64,000 nucleotides of DNA from Cryobacterium lactosi (GCF_004403945.1 NZ_SOHM01000011.1:62358-126357); one strand, 5' to 3'; shown: positions 18,784 through 27,653, counted from the first letter of the stretch. Translations and numbers: made by a program. The notes: a model not told the origin generated them from the sequence alone.

Positions 18784-19287
18784 ATGTCCGAATCCTCGCT
18801 CTACGCCGTGCCGCTCACCATGATCGACGGCTCCCCCACCACGTTCGGCCAGTTCGCCGGCAAGACCGTTCTCGTGGTGAATGTGGCGTCCAGGTGCGGC
18901 TTCACGCCTCAGTACGCGGGACTCGAGGCGCTCTACCGCCGTTTCGCCGACGACGGCCTGGTGGTGCTGGGGTTGCCGTGCAACCAGTTCATGGGCGAGG
19001 AACCCGGCAGCGAAGAGGAGATCCAGCAGTTCTGCGAGGTCAACTTCGGTGTCACCTTCCCGCTCACGGCCAAGGTGGATGTGCGCGGGAAGCACCAGCA
19101 TCCGCTCTACAGCCAGCTCACCGCGTTCAAGAAGGGCGTGCTGCCTGGGCTGATCAAGTGGAACTTCGAGAAGTTCCTGGTGAATGCGGACGGCGTCATC
19201 GTGGACAGGTTCGCGTCGACGGTGGAGCCCGAATCAGCCCAGCTCGTGGGTGCGATCGAGAAGGCGCTGGCGCGCGCCGCCGCCTGA
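18784..19287 (+). CDS. glutathione peroxidase family (thioredoxin-dependent Cys peroxidase type)
   Basis: A 167-residue peroxidase of the usual length. The catalytic set is visible: Cys in NVASRCGFTPQY, Gln in PCNQFMGEEPG, and Trp/Asn in KWNFEKFLV. It is a Cys, not selenocysteine, enzyme; in actinobacteria, which use mycothiol rather than glutathione, such proteins are generally reduced by thioredoxin or mycothiol systems. The start at 18784 (MSESSLYAVPL) matches the family's N-terminus. Divergent from the aldo/keto reductase and convergent with the PCD-VOC gene. Confidence 0.93.
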   Translation: MSESSLYAVPLTMIDGSPTTFGQFAGKTVLVVNVASRCGFTPQYAGLEALYRRFADDGLVVLGLPCNQFMGEEPGSEEEIQQFCEVNFGVTFPLTAKVDVRGKHQHPLYSQLTAFKKGVLPGLIKWNFEKFLVNADGVIVDRFASTVEPESAQLVGAIEKALARAAA

Positions 19288-19329
19288 TCCGTTCGTCGGC
19301 AGACCGCGAGGCCCTGGCACCTGCACCGG

Positions 19330-19992
19330 TCAAGCGTCCCAGCTGCACACGCAGAGCTCGTTGCCTTCGGGGTCGGCCAGCACCCACCAGTCCGGGGCAT
19401 GCTCGTCCGTGAGCAGCACTCCGCCGACCTCGATGATGTCCGCCACCCGCTCCTCACAGTCGGCCACCGGCACGTACACGTCCAGGTGGATGCGGTTGCG
19501 CTCGGTGCGCGGGAGCTCCATGTGCTGGAACCAGAGCTTCGGGCCGACGCCCCGGGGATCCCGCAGTTCGATGTCGTCCGCCGGTCCCGACTCGAGGTAG
19601 CCCAGTCCCACTCGCCAGAACGGCCGCACGGCGTCGGCGTCGGTGCAGTCGATGGCGATGTCGGTGCGACTGGGCACCAGGTGGGTCGGGTGGGCGTCCT
19701 GCTCGGCGGCAAGTTCCTGGATCCGTAACGCGAGCCGCAGGTCCCGCTCGGTGACGCCGCCGGCGTCGTGACTGGTCAGCTGGAACTCCACAGTGCCATA
19801 GCCGAGCTTCACGTCGGGGTGGTGCCCCTGGGCCTCGGCGTCGGCGCCGACGGCATCGACCAGGCGCAGGGCGGCGGCGAAATCCGAGGTGCGGTAGGTG
19901 GCATACAGGGTTCCCTCCAGGTGCAGGAAATCGCCCCCGGACAGCACCGATCGGGTTTGGCTGGGAGTCAGGGTCTGGCGGGAGGCATCCAT
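19330..19992 (-). CDS. fusion of pterin-4a-carbinolamine dehydratase-like and VOC (glyoxalase-like) domains
   Basis: A 220-residue two-domain protein. Residues about 8-95 carry the pterin carbinolamine dehydratase signature (EAQGHHPDV, then Y...V...L.SH..GGVTERD). Residues about 105-220 are a VOC/glyoxalase-like domain (AIDCTDADAVRPFWRVGLGYLESG to WWVLADPEGNELCVCSW). The first domain in other organisms recycles tetrahydrobiopterin cofactor; the second binds a metal or small molecule. No aromatic amino acid hydroxylase gene is nearby, so the role is unknown. The domain assignments are by motif. Confidence 0.8.
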   Translation of the reverse strand: MDASRQTLTPSQTRSVLSGGDFLHLEGTLYATYRTSDFAAALRLVDAVGADAEAQGHHPDVKLGYGTVEFQLTSHDAGGVTERDLRLALRIQELAAEQDAHPTHLVPSRTDIAIDCTDADAVRPFWRVGLGYLESGPADDIELRDPRGVGPKLWFQHMELPRTERNRIHLDVYVPVADCEERVADIIEVGGVLLTDEHAPDWWVLADPEGNELCVCSWDA

Positions 19993-20153
19993 CCGACCAC
20001 TCTTCCGCGCGGTGCCGGCCCGGTCAACCCTGCGCGGTGCGTCGCTCTACCGCCCGGTGGGGGCGACGGATTTCCTCTCGGCGCAACGGATTTCCGTCGC
20101 GGTGTGCAATGTGCCCTGTTCAGGGGGCAGTGCGCATGCTACGGTCAGGCAGT

Positions 20154-20633
20154 ATGCACCACCTGGACAAAGTCGATCTCGAGTTGCTCCGCGCCCTGTG
20201 CGCCGACCCGGACAGCACCTTCGTGGGGCTCGCCCACACGCTGGGGCTCTCCCGCAATACCGTACAGGCGCGGATGAGCCGGCTGGAGGAGGCGCAGGTG
20301 TTCCTGGCCTTCGACCGCCGCGTCAGCGCGGCCGTGCTCGGGTATCCGCTGACGGCGTTCATCGAGGTGTACATCGTGCAGAAGCGCGCTGCGGAGATCA
20401 TCGCCGAGCTCAACCTGATCCCCGAGATCGTGCAGGCGCACGGCATGAGCGGTGCTGCCGACCTGTTGGTGCGGGTGGCCTGCGCCGACGCCGAAGACCT
20501 GTTCCGGATCGACCGCACCATCCTCGCTTGCGAGGGGGTCGAGCGCACCGAGACGTCCCTGGCGATGGGCGAGCTGATTCCGTACCGGGTCGTTCCGCTG
20601 CTCGAGCGCGGCGTACAGCCCAAGCCGTCCTGA
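20154..20633 (+). CDS. Lrp/AsnC family transcriptional regulator
   Basis: A 159-residue regulator. It has an N-terminal winged helix-turn-helix (LDKVDLELLRALCADPDSTFVGLAHTLGLSRNTVQARMSRLEE) and a C-terminal RAM ligand-binding domain (AFIEVYIVQKRAAEIIAELNLIPEIVQAHGMSGAADLLVRVAC). Lrp-type proteins respond to amino acids or related metabolites and usually control a neighbouring gene; no obvious divergent target is present. The start at 20154 (MHHLDKVDL) is chosen over an in-frame one at 20037 because it begins directly at the conserved domain. Confidence 0.92.
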   Translation: MHHLDKVDLELLRALCADPDSTFVGLAHTLGLSRNTVQARMSRLEEAQVFLAFDRRVSAAVLGYPLTAFIEVYIVQKRAAEIIAELNLIPEIVQAHGMSGAADLLVRVACADAEDLFRIDRTILACEGVERTETSLAMGELIPYRVVPLLERGVQPKPS

Positions 20634-20676
20634 ACTCCCCGCCCGCGCTCCGATCAGCCCGTGCCGGGTGCGCGAA

Positions 20677-20708
20677 AAGGCCCGCCCTGCCGAAGCAGGA
20701 CGGGCCTT
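20677..20708 (-). terminator. rho-independent terminator of pnp
   Basis: A 14-bp stem with one mismatch (arms 20677-20690 and 20695-20708) and a TTCG tetraloop when read on the minus strand, followed there by a short T run. It lies 48 bp after the pnp stop codon and can also stop the convergent Lrp transcript. Confidence 0.85.
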
Positions 20709-20755
20709 CCGTCTGACCGGCACACCTGGCGAGAGGTGACCGGCAGATCTAGTGA

Positions 20756-23044
20756 CTAACCTTCGGCCGGAGCTTCGGGTCCCTCGGATGCAGCGTCACG
20801 ACCGTGCGTGTCAGCTTCATCGGCGAGGACCGGGGCGAGCGAAAGCTTGCCACGGTCGTCAATCTTGGTGATCTCGACGAGGACCTTCTGGCCCACGCCG
20901 AGGACGTCTTCGACGTTCTCCACGCGCTTGCCGCCGGCGAGCTTGCGCACCTCAGAGATGTGCAGCAGGCCGTCCTTGCCCGGGAGGAGCGAGACGAAGG
21001 CGCCGAAAGCGGCGATCTTCACGACAGTTCCGAGGAACTGCTCGCCAACCTCGGGGTTGGTGGGGTTCGCGACGGAGTTGACCATGATGCGCGCGGCCTC
21101 GGCCGAGGGACCATCGACGGCGCCGATGTACACGGTGCCGTCTTCCTCGATCGAGATGTCGGCTCCGGTCTCGTCCTGGATCGAGTTGATCATCTTGCCC
21201 TTCGGGCCGATGAGCTCGCCGATCTTGTCGACGGGGATCTGCACGCTGATCACGCGGGGCGCGGTCGGTGCCATCTCGTCGGGCTTGTCGATCGCGGCGT
21301 TCAGCACGGCGAGGATCGTCGTGCGAGCATCCTTCGCCTGCGTCAGCGCGCCGGCCAGGACCGACGCGGGGATGCCGTCGAGCTTGGTGTCGAGCTGGAT
21401 CGCGGTGACGAATTCGCTCGTGCCGGCGACCTTGAAGTCCATGTCGCCGAGGGCGTCTTCGGCACCGAGGATGTCGGTCAGAGCCGCGTAGCGGGTCTTG
21501 CCGTCGACGGTGTCGGAGATGAGGCCCATCGCGATGCCGGCGACCGGTGCGCGCAGCGGCACTCCGGCGTTCAGCATCGACAGGGTCGAGGCGCAGACGG
21601 AACCCATCGAGGTGGAACCGTTGGAGCTGAGCGCCTCGGAGACCTGACGGATGGCGTACGGGAATTCCTCACGCGTGGGCAGCACGGGAACCAGGGCACG
21701 CTCAGCGAGCGCTCCGTGGCCGATCTCGCGACGCTTGGGCGTGCCGACCCGGCCGGTTTCACCGGTGGAGTAGGGCGGGAAGTTGTAGTTGTGCATGTAA
21801 CGCTTCTTGGTGACCGGGCTCAGGGAGTCGATGGTCTGCTCGAGCTTGAGCATGTTCAGCGTGGTGACACCCAGGATCTGGGTCTCGCCGCGCTGGAAGA
21901 TAGCGGAACCGTGCACGCGCGGGATGACCGCAACCTCGGCGTCGAGCGGGCGGATGTCGGCCAGGCCGCGTCCGTCCATGCGAACACCCTCGTTGAGCAC
22001 GCGCGAGCGCACGACGAGCTTGGTGACGGACTTGTATGCCGCGCCGACCTGGTTGTTGGCCGTGGCGGGCAGTTCGCCGGCTTCGACCTTGGCCGCGATG
22101 GCGGTCTTGACGGATGCCTTGAGCACGTCGTCAGCATCCTGACGCGCGATCTTGTCGGCGATGACGTAGACGTCCTTGAGGCCGTCGTACGCCAGGGCTG
22201 CGACGGCGTCGTAGACCTCGGTGGTGTACGGCGGGAACAGCGGGTAGTTGCCGGTGGGCTTGGATGCCGCGGCGGCAACCTGCTGCTGGGCGACGATGAG
22301 CTGCTTGATGAACGGCTTGGACGCCTCGATACCCTCGGCGATGACCTCTTCGTTCGGCTTGATGGCGCCGCCCTGGATCAAGGTCCAGGCGTTGTCGGTC
22401 GCTTCGGCCTCGATCATCATGATCGCGACGTCTTCGCTGCCATCGGCATCCGTCACAACGCGGCCGGCGACGACCATGCTGAACACGGCCTCTTCAACCT
22501 GCGAGTGCTTCGGGAAGGCGACCCACTGGCCGGAGCCGTTGTTGTCGGGGATGAGGGCGACGCGGACGCCACCGATCGGGCCGGAGAACGGCAGGCCGGC
22601 GATCTGGGTCGACATGGACGCGGCGTTGATGGCCAGGACGTCGTAGTACTCGTCGGGCGCGATGGCCAGAACGGTCACGACAACCTGGATCTCGTTGCGC
22701 AGGCCGTCGACGAACGACGGGCGCAGCGGCCGGTCGATCAGACGGCAGGTGAGGATCGCCTCGGTCGACGGGCGACCTTCGCGGCGGAAGAAGCTGCCCG
22801 GGATGCGGCCAGCGGCGTACATGCGCTCTTCGACATCGATGGTCAGCGGGAAGAAGTCGAAGTTATCCTTCGGCTGCTTGCTGGCGCTCGTGGCGGAGAG
22901 AAGCATAGTCTCTTCGTCGATGTAGGCGGAGGCTGAGCCCTGCGCCTGCTGGGCGAGACGCCCGGTTTCGAAACGGATGGTGCGCTTGCCGTACTTGCCG
23001 TTGTCGATAACGGTCTCGGCGAACGTGATTTCTGGACCCTCCAT
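20756..23044 (-). CDS. pnp: polyribonucleotide nucleotidyltransferase (PNPase / GpsI)
   Basis: A 762-residue enzyme with the full PNPase order: RNase PH-like domain 1 ([34 protein letters not shown]), helical linker, RNase PH-like domain 2 ([17 protein letters not shown]-type region [14 protein letters not shown]), KH domain ([15 protein letters not shown]) and S1 domain ([30 protein letters not shown]). It degrades mRNA 3' to 5' with phosphate and can add tails. The ATG at 23044 has AGGAGAG ten bases upstream; the frame is open further upstream but lacks support. Codon use is less extreme than in its neighbours, as expected for a highly expressed gene. Normally next to rpsO, here 12 kb away. 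Confidence 0.98.
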   Translation of the reverse strand: MEGPEITFAETVIDNGKYGKRTIRFETGRLAQQAQGSASAYIDEETMLLSATSASKQPKDNFDFFPLTIDVEERMYAAGRIPGSFFRREGRPSTEAILTCRLIDRPLRPSFVDGLRNEIQVVVTVLAIAPDEYYDVLAINAASMSTQIAGLPFSGPIGGVRVALIPDNNGSGQWVAFPKHSQVEEAVFSMVVAGRVVTDADGSEDVAIMMIEAEATDNAWTLIQGGAIKPNEEVIAEGIEASKPFIKQLIVAQQQVAAAASKPTGNYPLFPPYTTEVYDAVAALAYDGLKDVYVIADKIARQDADDVLKASVKTAIAAKVEAGELPATANNQVGAAYKSVTKLVVRSRVLNEGVRMDGRGLADIRPLDAEVAVIPRVHGSAIFQRGETQILGVTTLNMLKLEQTIDSLSPVTKKRYMHNYNFPPYSTGETGRVGTPKRREIGHGALAERALVPVLPTREEFPYAIRQVSEALSSNGSTSMGSVCASTLSMLNAGVPLRAPVAGIAMGLISDTVDGKTRYAALTDILGAEDALGDMDFKVAGTSEFVTAIQLDTKLDGIPASVLAGALTQAKDARTTILAVLNAAIDKPDEMAPTAPRVISVQIPVDKIGELIGPKGKMINSIQDETGADISIEEDGTVYIGAVDGPSAEAARIMVNSVANPTNPEVGEQFLGTVVKIAAFGAFVSLLPGKDGLLHISEVRKLAGGKRVENVEDVLGVGQKVLVEITKIDDRGKLSLAPVLADEADTHGRDAASEGPEAPAEG

Positions 23045-23299
23045 ATGGGGGTTCTCTCCTTTGTTTAGACTCGTTTGCCCGTGTGGCGCGCGAGTGGGAC
23101 ATCGGAGCAGGATCAGGCAGAACATGGCTGCCGAACATGTGTTGGGCGCCGACGTTGCTGGCCACCAGTAGAAATTCACCAACGAGGCAGCGTTATGCGC
23201 GTTGGGAAACCACCACCGAGGACCAGCGTTCTGCCGGTCTGCTCCGGGTAAAGCGGGTAGATCCGAAGAACTACCTGACCAAGCGTAGCAGAACAGGGG

Positions 23300-24436
23300 T
23301 TAATCGATAGGGATGCGGGCGGCGAAGACCGGTCCGTCTGCGCACACCAGCGGGCCTTCCACGCTCGGGTCGGTCTGCACCGGAGCGGCGCACCCATGGC
23401 AGTAGCCCAGTCCGCAGGCCATGTGTGCCTCCAGTGAGGCCTGCACGGGAACGCCCCAGTGCGCGCCGAGCTCGGCGGCGAGCCGGGCGAGTACGCCGGC
23501 GCCGCAGACCATGACCATCTCGGGCGGGGTTCGCTCGGCTGTGCTGCCATCGAAGTCGGCGAGCAGCCGGGCTGTGAGGGTGGGGAGGTCGCTGGAGCCG
23601 TCGTCGTCGGTGGCTTCGATCACGCGCGTGCCCAGTTCGGCGCAGTCGCTGCGGCCCAGCAGCTGGTCGGGGCGTTGGCCGCTGAGCACCATGGTGGTGC
23701 GGATGCCCAGGGCCGCGGCATCCTCCGCGGCGCCCATCACGCCGCAAATGCCGACGCCACGGCCGATCAGCAGCGCCGTGCGGGTGCCCGGCGGGAACTC
23801 GAACCCGCGGCCGAGCGGGCCGGTGACCTGCAGTCGGCTGCCGACCGTAACCATAGCCAGGGCGCGGGTGCCGCGGCCGACCACGCCGTAGATCAGCTCG
23901 ATCGTGCCCGCGGTGCCCGGGCTGGCCGGTCGGTCGGTGGTTGCCGGGCGTGCGGCACTCGCGGGGCGGCGACGGTGGATGGCCATGGGCCGGGGCAGCA
24001 GGATCGTGTCGCCGCCGTTCGGCGGCACCGTGATCATCAGGAACTGGCCGGCCTGGGCGGTGCGCGCGATGGTGTCGCTGGCCAGGACAAGGCGACGGTA
24101 GCGCTCCCCCACCGGCTCGTGCACGAGCACCTCGGCGTCGTCCCACACCGGTTGCGGCCGCGGCACGGCCGAGGGCGGGCGCACCGAGATGAGGCCGTCG
24201 AGGGCCGCGGCATCCGCCTCGGCGAACGCTTGTTGCCGTGCGGCGGCGGCCCTGCGAGCCGCAGCGGCCGCCTTCCGCTGGTCGAGCTTGTCGACGCCCT
24301 GCTGAGCCTGTCGAAGTAGACCCGGTGAGCCGACCTGCGGGTCGCCCCCGCATCGCTGGTCGAGCTTGTCGACGCCGTGCTGAGCCTGTCGAAGTAGACC
24401 CGGTGAGCCGGCCTGTGGGGACACATTCGGGTTCAC
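23300..24436 (-). CDS. pyrK: dihydroorotate dehydrogenase electron transfer subunit (PyrK) with repeat-derived N-terminal extension
   Basis: A 378-residue FAD/[2Fe-2S] protein. Core features are the FAD-binding segment FLMITVPPNGGDTILLPRPMAIHRR, the NAD-binding GRGVGICGVMGAAEDAAALG, and the cluster motif ACGLGYCHGCAAPV followed by a fourth Cys in LVCADGPVF. It passes electrons from PyrD to NAD+. It begins with GTG overlapping the pyrD stop (GTGA). Residues about 8-55 are encoded by two in-frame copies of a 62-bp dispersed repeat and then an Ala/Arg-rich stretch, an extension foreign to the family. Whether translation really begins here, or at a later GTG beyond the repeats, cannot be settled from sequence. 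Confidence 0.88.
   Translation of the reverse strand: MNPNVSPQAGSPGLLRQAQHGVDKLDQRCGGDPQVGSPGLLRQAQQGVDKLDQRKAAAAARRAAAARQQAFAEADAAALDGLISVRPPSAVPRPQPVWDDAEVLVHEPVGERYRRLVLASDTIARTAQAGQFLMITVPPNGGDTILLPRPMAIHRRRPASAARPATTDRPASPGTAGTIELIYGVVGRGTRALAMVTVGSRLQVTGPLGRGFEFPPGTRTALLIGRGVGICGVMGAAEDAAALGIRTTMVLSGQRPDQLLGRSDCAELGTRVIEATDDDGSSDLPTLTARLLADFDGSTAERTPPEMVMVCGAGVLARLAAELGAHWGVPVQASLEAHMACGLGYCHGCAAPVQTDPSVEGPLVCADGPVFAARIPID
24276..24415. repeat. two direct copies of a 62-bp dispersed repeat inside pyrK
   Basis: Copies at 24276-24337 and 24354-24415 differ at only two positions and are 78 bp apart, i.e. 26 codons, so the frame is kept. On the minus strand each contains TTCGACAGGCTCAGC and GTCGACAAGCTCGACCAGCG, resembling short intergenic repeats I recall as frequent in Microbacteriaceae genomes. 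They encode GSPGLLRQAQxGVDKLDQR twice. Confidence 0.85.
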
Positions 24437-25518
24437 AGGGCAGCCTCCAACTCGAGCAGCTCGCGGATACTGCCGACTCCGGCATCCAGACACCGTTCCA
24501 GCAGCCCGCGCACGATCTCGACCGCGGCGAACGGCCGGCCGAAGCTCGCGGTGCCCACCTGCACCGCGCTGGCCCCGACCGAGAAGTAGTCGAGGGCGTC
24601 CTCGACAGAGCCGACTCCCCCGCAGGCGATCACCGGGATCTGCACCGCCCGCGATGCCAGCCAGACCAGCCGCAGCACGATCGGTTTGATCGACGGCCCA
24701 GACAGCCCGCCGATGACGTTGCCGAGAATCGGCCGGCGTGTGAGCACATCCAACGGCATCGCCGGGATCGAGTTGGCCACGCAGACAGCGTCGGCGCCGG
24801 CCTCCTCGGCGGCCCGGGCGCAGGCGGCGATCGAGGCGACCAGTACCGGCAGTTTCACGATGATCGGCTTCTCGGTGACCAGCCGCACGGCGGCCACCAC
24901 CTCGCGGATGGCGGCGGGGTCCGAGCCGATGTCGGTGCCGTCGCGGTCGAGGTTGGGGCAGGACACATTCAGTTCGAAGGCGGCGCCGTGCTCGCCGAGC
25001 GCCGCGACCACCGGGGCGTATTCGCTGGTGCGGTGGCCGCCGACGCTGATGATGGTCGGCGCGTCCAGCGCCGCATAACGCGGATGCAGCGTGGCCAGGT
25101 AGCCGGCCGGGCCGCGGCTGGGGATGCCGACGCTGTTGACCATGCCGGCCGGGATCTCGGTGAGCCGGTGCACGGGGTTGCCGCCGCGGGCAGAGCCGAA
25201 CACGGTCTTGGTGACGGTGGCGCCGAGCTCGGCGACCGGGATGAGCGCGCCGAGTTCCGGGCCGAAACAACCGGAGGCGGGCATCACCGGGGTACGCAGT
25301 GTGAGGCTTCCGATCCGCACGGACAGGTCGACGGCCGGAATGGTCGGATCACGCAGGTCGGGACCGGCCGCGAAGAACGCGGCGCGGGCATCCGCATGGC
25401 CGGCGCGGGCATCCGCATGGCCGGCGCGGGCATCCGTGACCGCAGTGTCGTCGAGAACGGGGACCATGCGACGACCTGTCTGCGCGGTTGTCACGGCTTC
25501 CGTCTCTCGCGGAAGCAC
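24433..25518 (-). CDS. pyrD: dihydroorotate dehydrogenase, class 1B catalytic subunit
   Basis: A 361-residue FMN enzyme oxidising dihydroorotate to orotate in pyrimidine synthesis. The class 1 catalytic Cys is in ELNVSCPNLD; other hallmarks are MPASGCFGPEL, IIVKLPVLV, ACGGVGSVEDALDYFSVGASAVQVGTA. The adjoining pyrK makes this the NAD-linked class 1B form. The first about 45 residues, including GHADARAGHADARA from a 21-bp tandem DNA repeat, precede the conserved barrel. The GTG at 25518 is one option; GTG at 25494 (TTAQTGRRMVPV) is equally possible. No other pyr genes are nearby. Confidence 0.92.
   Translation of the reverse strand: MLPRETEAVTTAQTGRRMVPVLDDTAVTDARAGHADARAGHADARAAFFAAGPDLRDPTIPAVDLSVRIGSLTLRTPVMPASGCFGPELGALIPVAELGATVTKTVFGSARGGNPVHRLTEIPAGMVNSVGIPSRGPAGYLATLHPRYAALDAPTIISVGGHRTSEYAPVVAALGEHGAAFELNVSCPNLDRDGTDIGSDPAAIREVVAAVRLVTEKPIIVKLPVLVASIAACARAAEEAGADAVCVANSIPAMPLDVLTRRPILGNVIGGLSGPSIKPIVLRLVWLASRAVQIPVIACGGVGSVEDALDYFSVGASAVQVGTASFGRPFAAVEIVRGLLERCLDAGVGSIRELLELEAAL
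25381..25437. repeat. 21-bp tandem repeat (2.7 units) in the pyrD N-terminus
   Basis: Units at 25381-25401 and 25402-25422 are identical, and 25423-25437 repeats most of the unit. It encodes GHADARA repeats outside the conserved enzyme domain. Each unit carries GCATCCG, a heptamer frequent across the window. Confidence 0.85.
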
Positions 25519-25594
25519 TCTCTCCGGCGCACCGCTCTCGAGTCTGCCGCCCGCCGTCTTGCCCCCAGAAGTGCCAAAAGTCCCCGACCCATCC

Positions 25595-25655
25595 CGCGAA
25601 CCGTGAGCAAAGCACCGAAAACTCGCGTTTTCTGGGGCTTAACTCACAGTTCGCG
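25595..25655. repeat. dispersed inverted repeat, copy 1 (CGCGAACYGTGAG... arms)
   Basis: Arms 25595-25613 and 25637-25655 pair at 16 of 19 positions around a 23-bp spacer. A second copy with the same arm sequence lies at 34067-34127. Located between pyrD and the FMN reductase gene. Confidence 0.8.
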
Positions 25656-25672
25656 AGAGGAGGGGGGCGGGG

Positions 25673-26317
25673 TTAGCGGGGCGGGAACATGCCCGCGGGG
25701 TTGAAGCCGGCGGGGAGCTCGAAGGGGTCGCGCACCCGGGTGGAGCGGTCGGAGCGGGCGACCAGGGCCGCCAGCTCCCCCGCCGCGCGTTCGATGCGGG
25801 CCGGCAGGGTGGCCACTCGGCTGTCGATCCGGCCGCCGCTGTCACCGGTGCCCCAGTCCTCCGAGGCGGCGAAAACCGAGGTGGGCACCACCACGGCGTG
25901 CAGGTAGGTGAACATCGGCCGCAGCGCGTAGTCCAGGGCCAGCGAGTGCCGCGGCGTTCCCGCGGTCGCGCCGATCAGCACGGGCTGGTCGGTGAGACTG
26001 CGGTTGTCGATCACGTCGAAGAAGGTTTTGAACAGTCCGCTGTAGCTGGTGGTGAAGATCGGGGTGACGGCGATCAGCCCGTCGGCCGAGGTGACGGCCT
26101 CGATCATCTCTTCCAGCCGCGGGTTGGCGAACCCGGTGAGCATGTTGTTCATGATGTCCTGCGCGTAGTCGCGCAGTTCGTAGGTCACGACCGTCGTGGT
26201 GACGCCCTCGTCGGCCAAGCGCGCCACGGTGGCCGTGGCGAGCTTGTCGGCGAGCAGCCGGGTGGAGGAGGGCTGGCTGAGCCCGGCGGAGACGACGGCC
26301 AGGGTGCGGTCGGTCAT
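25673..26317 (-). CDS. LLM-partnered FMN reductase, CE1759-like family
   Basis: A 214-residue flavodoxin-like NAD(P)H:FMN reductase. It starts with VVSAGLSQPSSTRLLADKL (phosphate-binding loop), has AVTPIFTTSYSGLFKTFFDVID and IGATAGTPRHSLALDYALRPMFTYL. It would supply reduced FMN to the luciferase-like monooxygenase encoded just upstream; the gap between the two genes is two bases. The pairing of these two protein types is a recognised duo in actinobacteria. Substrate unknown. Confidence 0.85.
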   Translation of the reverse strand: MTDRTLAVVSAGLSQPSSTRLLADKLATATVARLADEGVTTTVVTYELRDYAQDIMNNMLTGFANPRLEEMIEAVTSADGLIAVTPIFTTSYSGLFKTFFDVIDNRSLTDQPVLIGATAGTPRHSLALDYALRPMFTYLHAVVVPTSVFAASEDWGTGDSGGRIDSRVATLPARIERAAGELAALVARSDRSTRVRDPFELPAGFNPAGMFPPR

Positions 26318-26319
26318 CG

Positions 26320-27522
26320 CTACGCTCCGGTCTTGCCGGCGCCGGCCAGGCCGAACGCGGCTCCGCTGGCGCGCCGGTGCGGTGCGATCGCGGCGGCCGT
26401 GTCGAGGTCGTCGCGGTGTGTGGATGCCACGGCAGGCGGTGCCTCGGCGGCCTCGGCCGCGAGCACCAAGGATTCGTGGGTGGGGCCATCCGGCACGTCC
26501 GCCGGACGGTTCTTCGCGAACTCCTTGCGCAGCACCGGCACGACCTCCTCGCCGAGGATGTCGAGCTGCTCGAGAACGGTCTTCAGCGGCAGGCCGGCGT
26601 GGTCCATCAGCCAGAGCTGGCGCTGGTAGTCGCCCACGTAGTCCCGGAAGCCCAGGGTGCGGTCGATGACTTCCTGCGGGCTGCCCACGGTGAGCGGGGT
26701 CTGCGAGGTGAAGTCCTCCATGCTCGGGCCGTTGCCGTAGACCGGTGCGTTGTCGAAGTAGGGCCGGAAGTCGCGCTTGGCGTCCTGCGAGTTCTTGCTC
26801 ATGAAGACCTGGCCGCCGAGGCCCACGATCGCCTGCGCGGCGGTGCCGTGGCCGTAGTGCTCGAAGCGATTGCGGTAGTACTTGACCATTTTCGCGGTGT
26901 GCGAGGCGGGCCAGAAGATGTGGTTGGAGAAGAAGCCGTCGCCGTAATACGCGGCCTGCTCGGCGATTTCGGGGCTGCGGATGCTGCCGTGCCAGACGAA
27001 CGGCGCGACGCCGTCGAGCGGGCGCGGGGTGGACTGGAAGCCCTGCAGCGGGGTGCGGAACTGGCCTTCCCAGTCCACGAAGTCCTCACGCCAGAGCCGG
27101 CGGAGCAGAGCGTAGTTCTCCAGGGCGAGCGGGATGCCCTGGCGGATGTCCTGGCCGAACCAGGGGTAGACCGGGCCGGTGTTGCCGCGGCCGAGGGTGA
27201 GGTCCACCCGGCCGTCGGCCACGTGCTGGAGCATCGCGAAGTCCTCGGCGATCTTCACCGGGTCGCTCGTGGTGATCAGCGTGGTGGCGGTGGAGAGGAT
27301 GATCCGCTCGGTCTTGGCGGCGATGTAGCCGAGCATCGTGGTCGGGCTCGACGGCACGAACGGCGGGTTGTGGTGCTCGCCGGTGGCGAAGACGTCGAGG
27401 CCGACCTCTTCGACCTTCTGCGCGATGGTGAGCATGGCCTTGATGCGCTCGTGCTCGGTGGGGGTGTTCCCCGTGGTGGGGTCGGTGGTGAGGTCCCCGA
27501 CAGTGAAGATTCCGAACTGCAT
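26320..27522 (-). CDS. LLM class flavin-dependent oxidoreductase, CE1758-like family
   Basis: A 400-residue luciferase-like monooxygenase. It begins MQFGIFTVGDLTTDPTTG and contains EEVGLDVFATGEHHNPPFVPSSP, ILSTATTLITTSDPVKIAEDFAMLQHVADGRVDLTLGRGN and a C-terminal barrel segment with the REDF/HGSIRSPEIAEQAAYYGDGFF motif. With FMNH2 from the adjacent reductase it should oxygenate an unidentified organic substrate. A final stretch of about 50 residues is Ala-rich and variable. Upstream, 130 bp without a gene separate it from the ROK regulator stop. Confidence 0.88.
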   Translation of the reverse strand: MQFGIFTVGDLTTDPTTGNTPTEHERIKAMLTIAQKVEEVGLDVFATGEHHNPPFVPSSPTTMLGYIAAKTERIILSTATTLITTSDPVKIAEDFAMLQHVADGRVDLTLGRGNTGPVYPWFGQDIRQGIPLALENYALLRRLWREDFVDWEGQFRTPLQGFQSTPRPLDGVAPFVWHGSIRSPEIAEQAAYYGDGFFSNHIFWPASHTAKMVKYYRNRFEHYGHGTAAQAIVGLGGQVFMSKNSQDAKRDFRPYFDNAPVYGNGPSMEDFTSQTPLTVGSPQEVIDRTLGFRDYVGDYQRQLWLMDHAGLPLKTVLEQLDILGEEVVPVLRKEFAKNRPADVPDGPTHESLVLAAEAAEAPPAVASTHRDDLDTAAAIAPHRRASGAAFGLAGAGKTGA

Positions 27523-27653
27523 TTCCAGCCTCCAAGACTCAATGCGTTTGCATGTATGTGGGTGTCAACGGCGGATGGGTCGATCCTATTCCCGACTCCT
27601 GCTCGCTGGCCGCAGATCGCAGGTTTGGGTTCGCCGGGGCCACGCCTCGTGGA

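Noticed and set aside
20804..22936. Plus-strand open frame (710 codons) opposite pnp
   Set aside because: Pure antisense shadow of a highly conserved gene; no ribosome binding site and no recognisable domain.
24276..24415. The two repeats in pyrK as a CRISPR-like array
   Set aside because: Only two 62-bp copies with a 16-bp spacer, in a coding frame, and no cas genes in the window.
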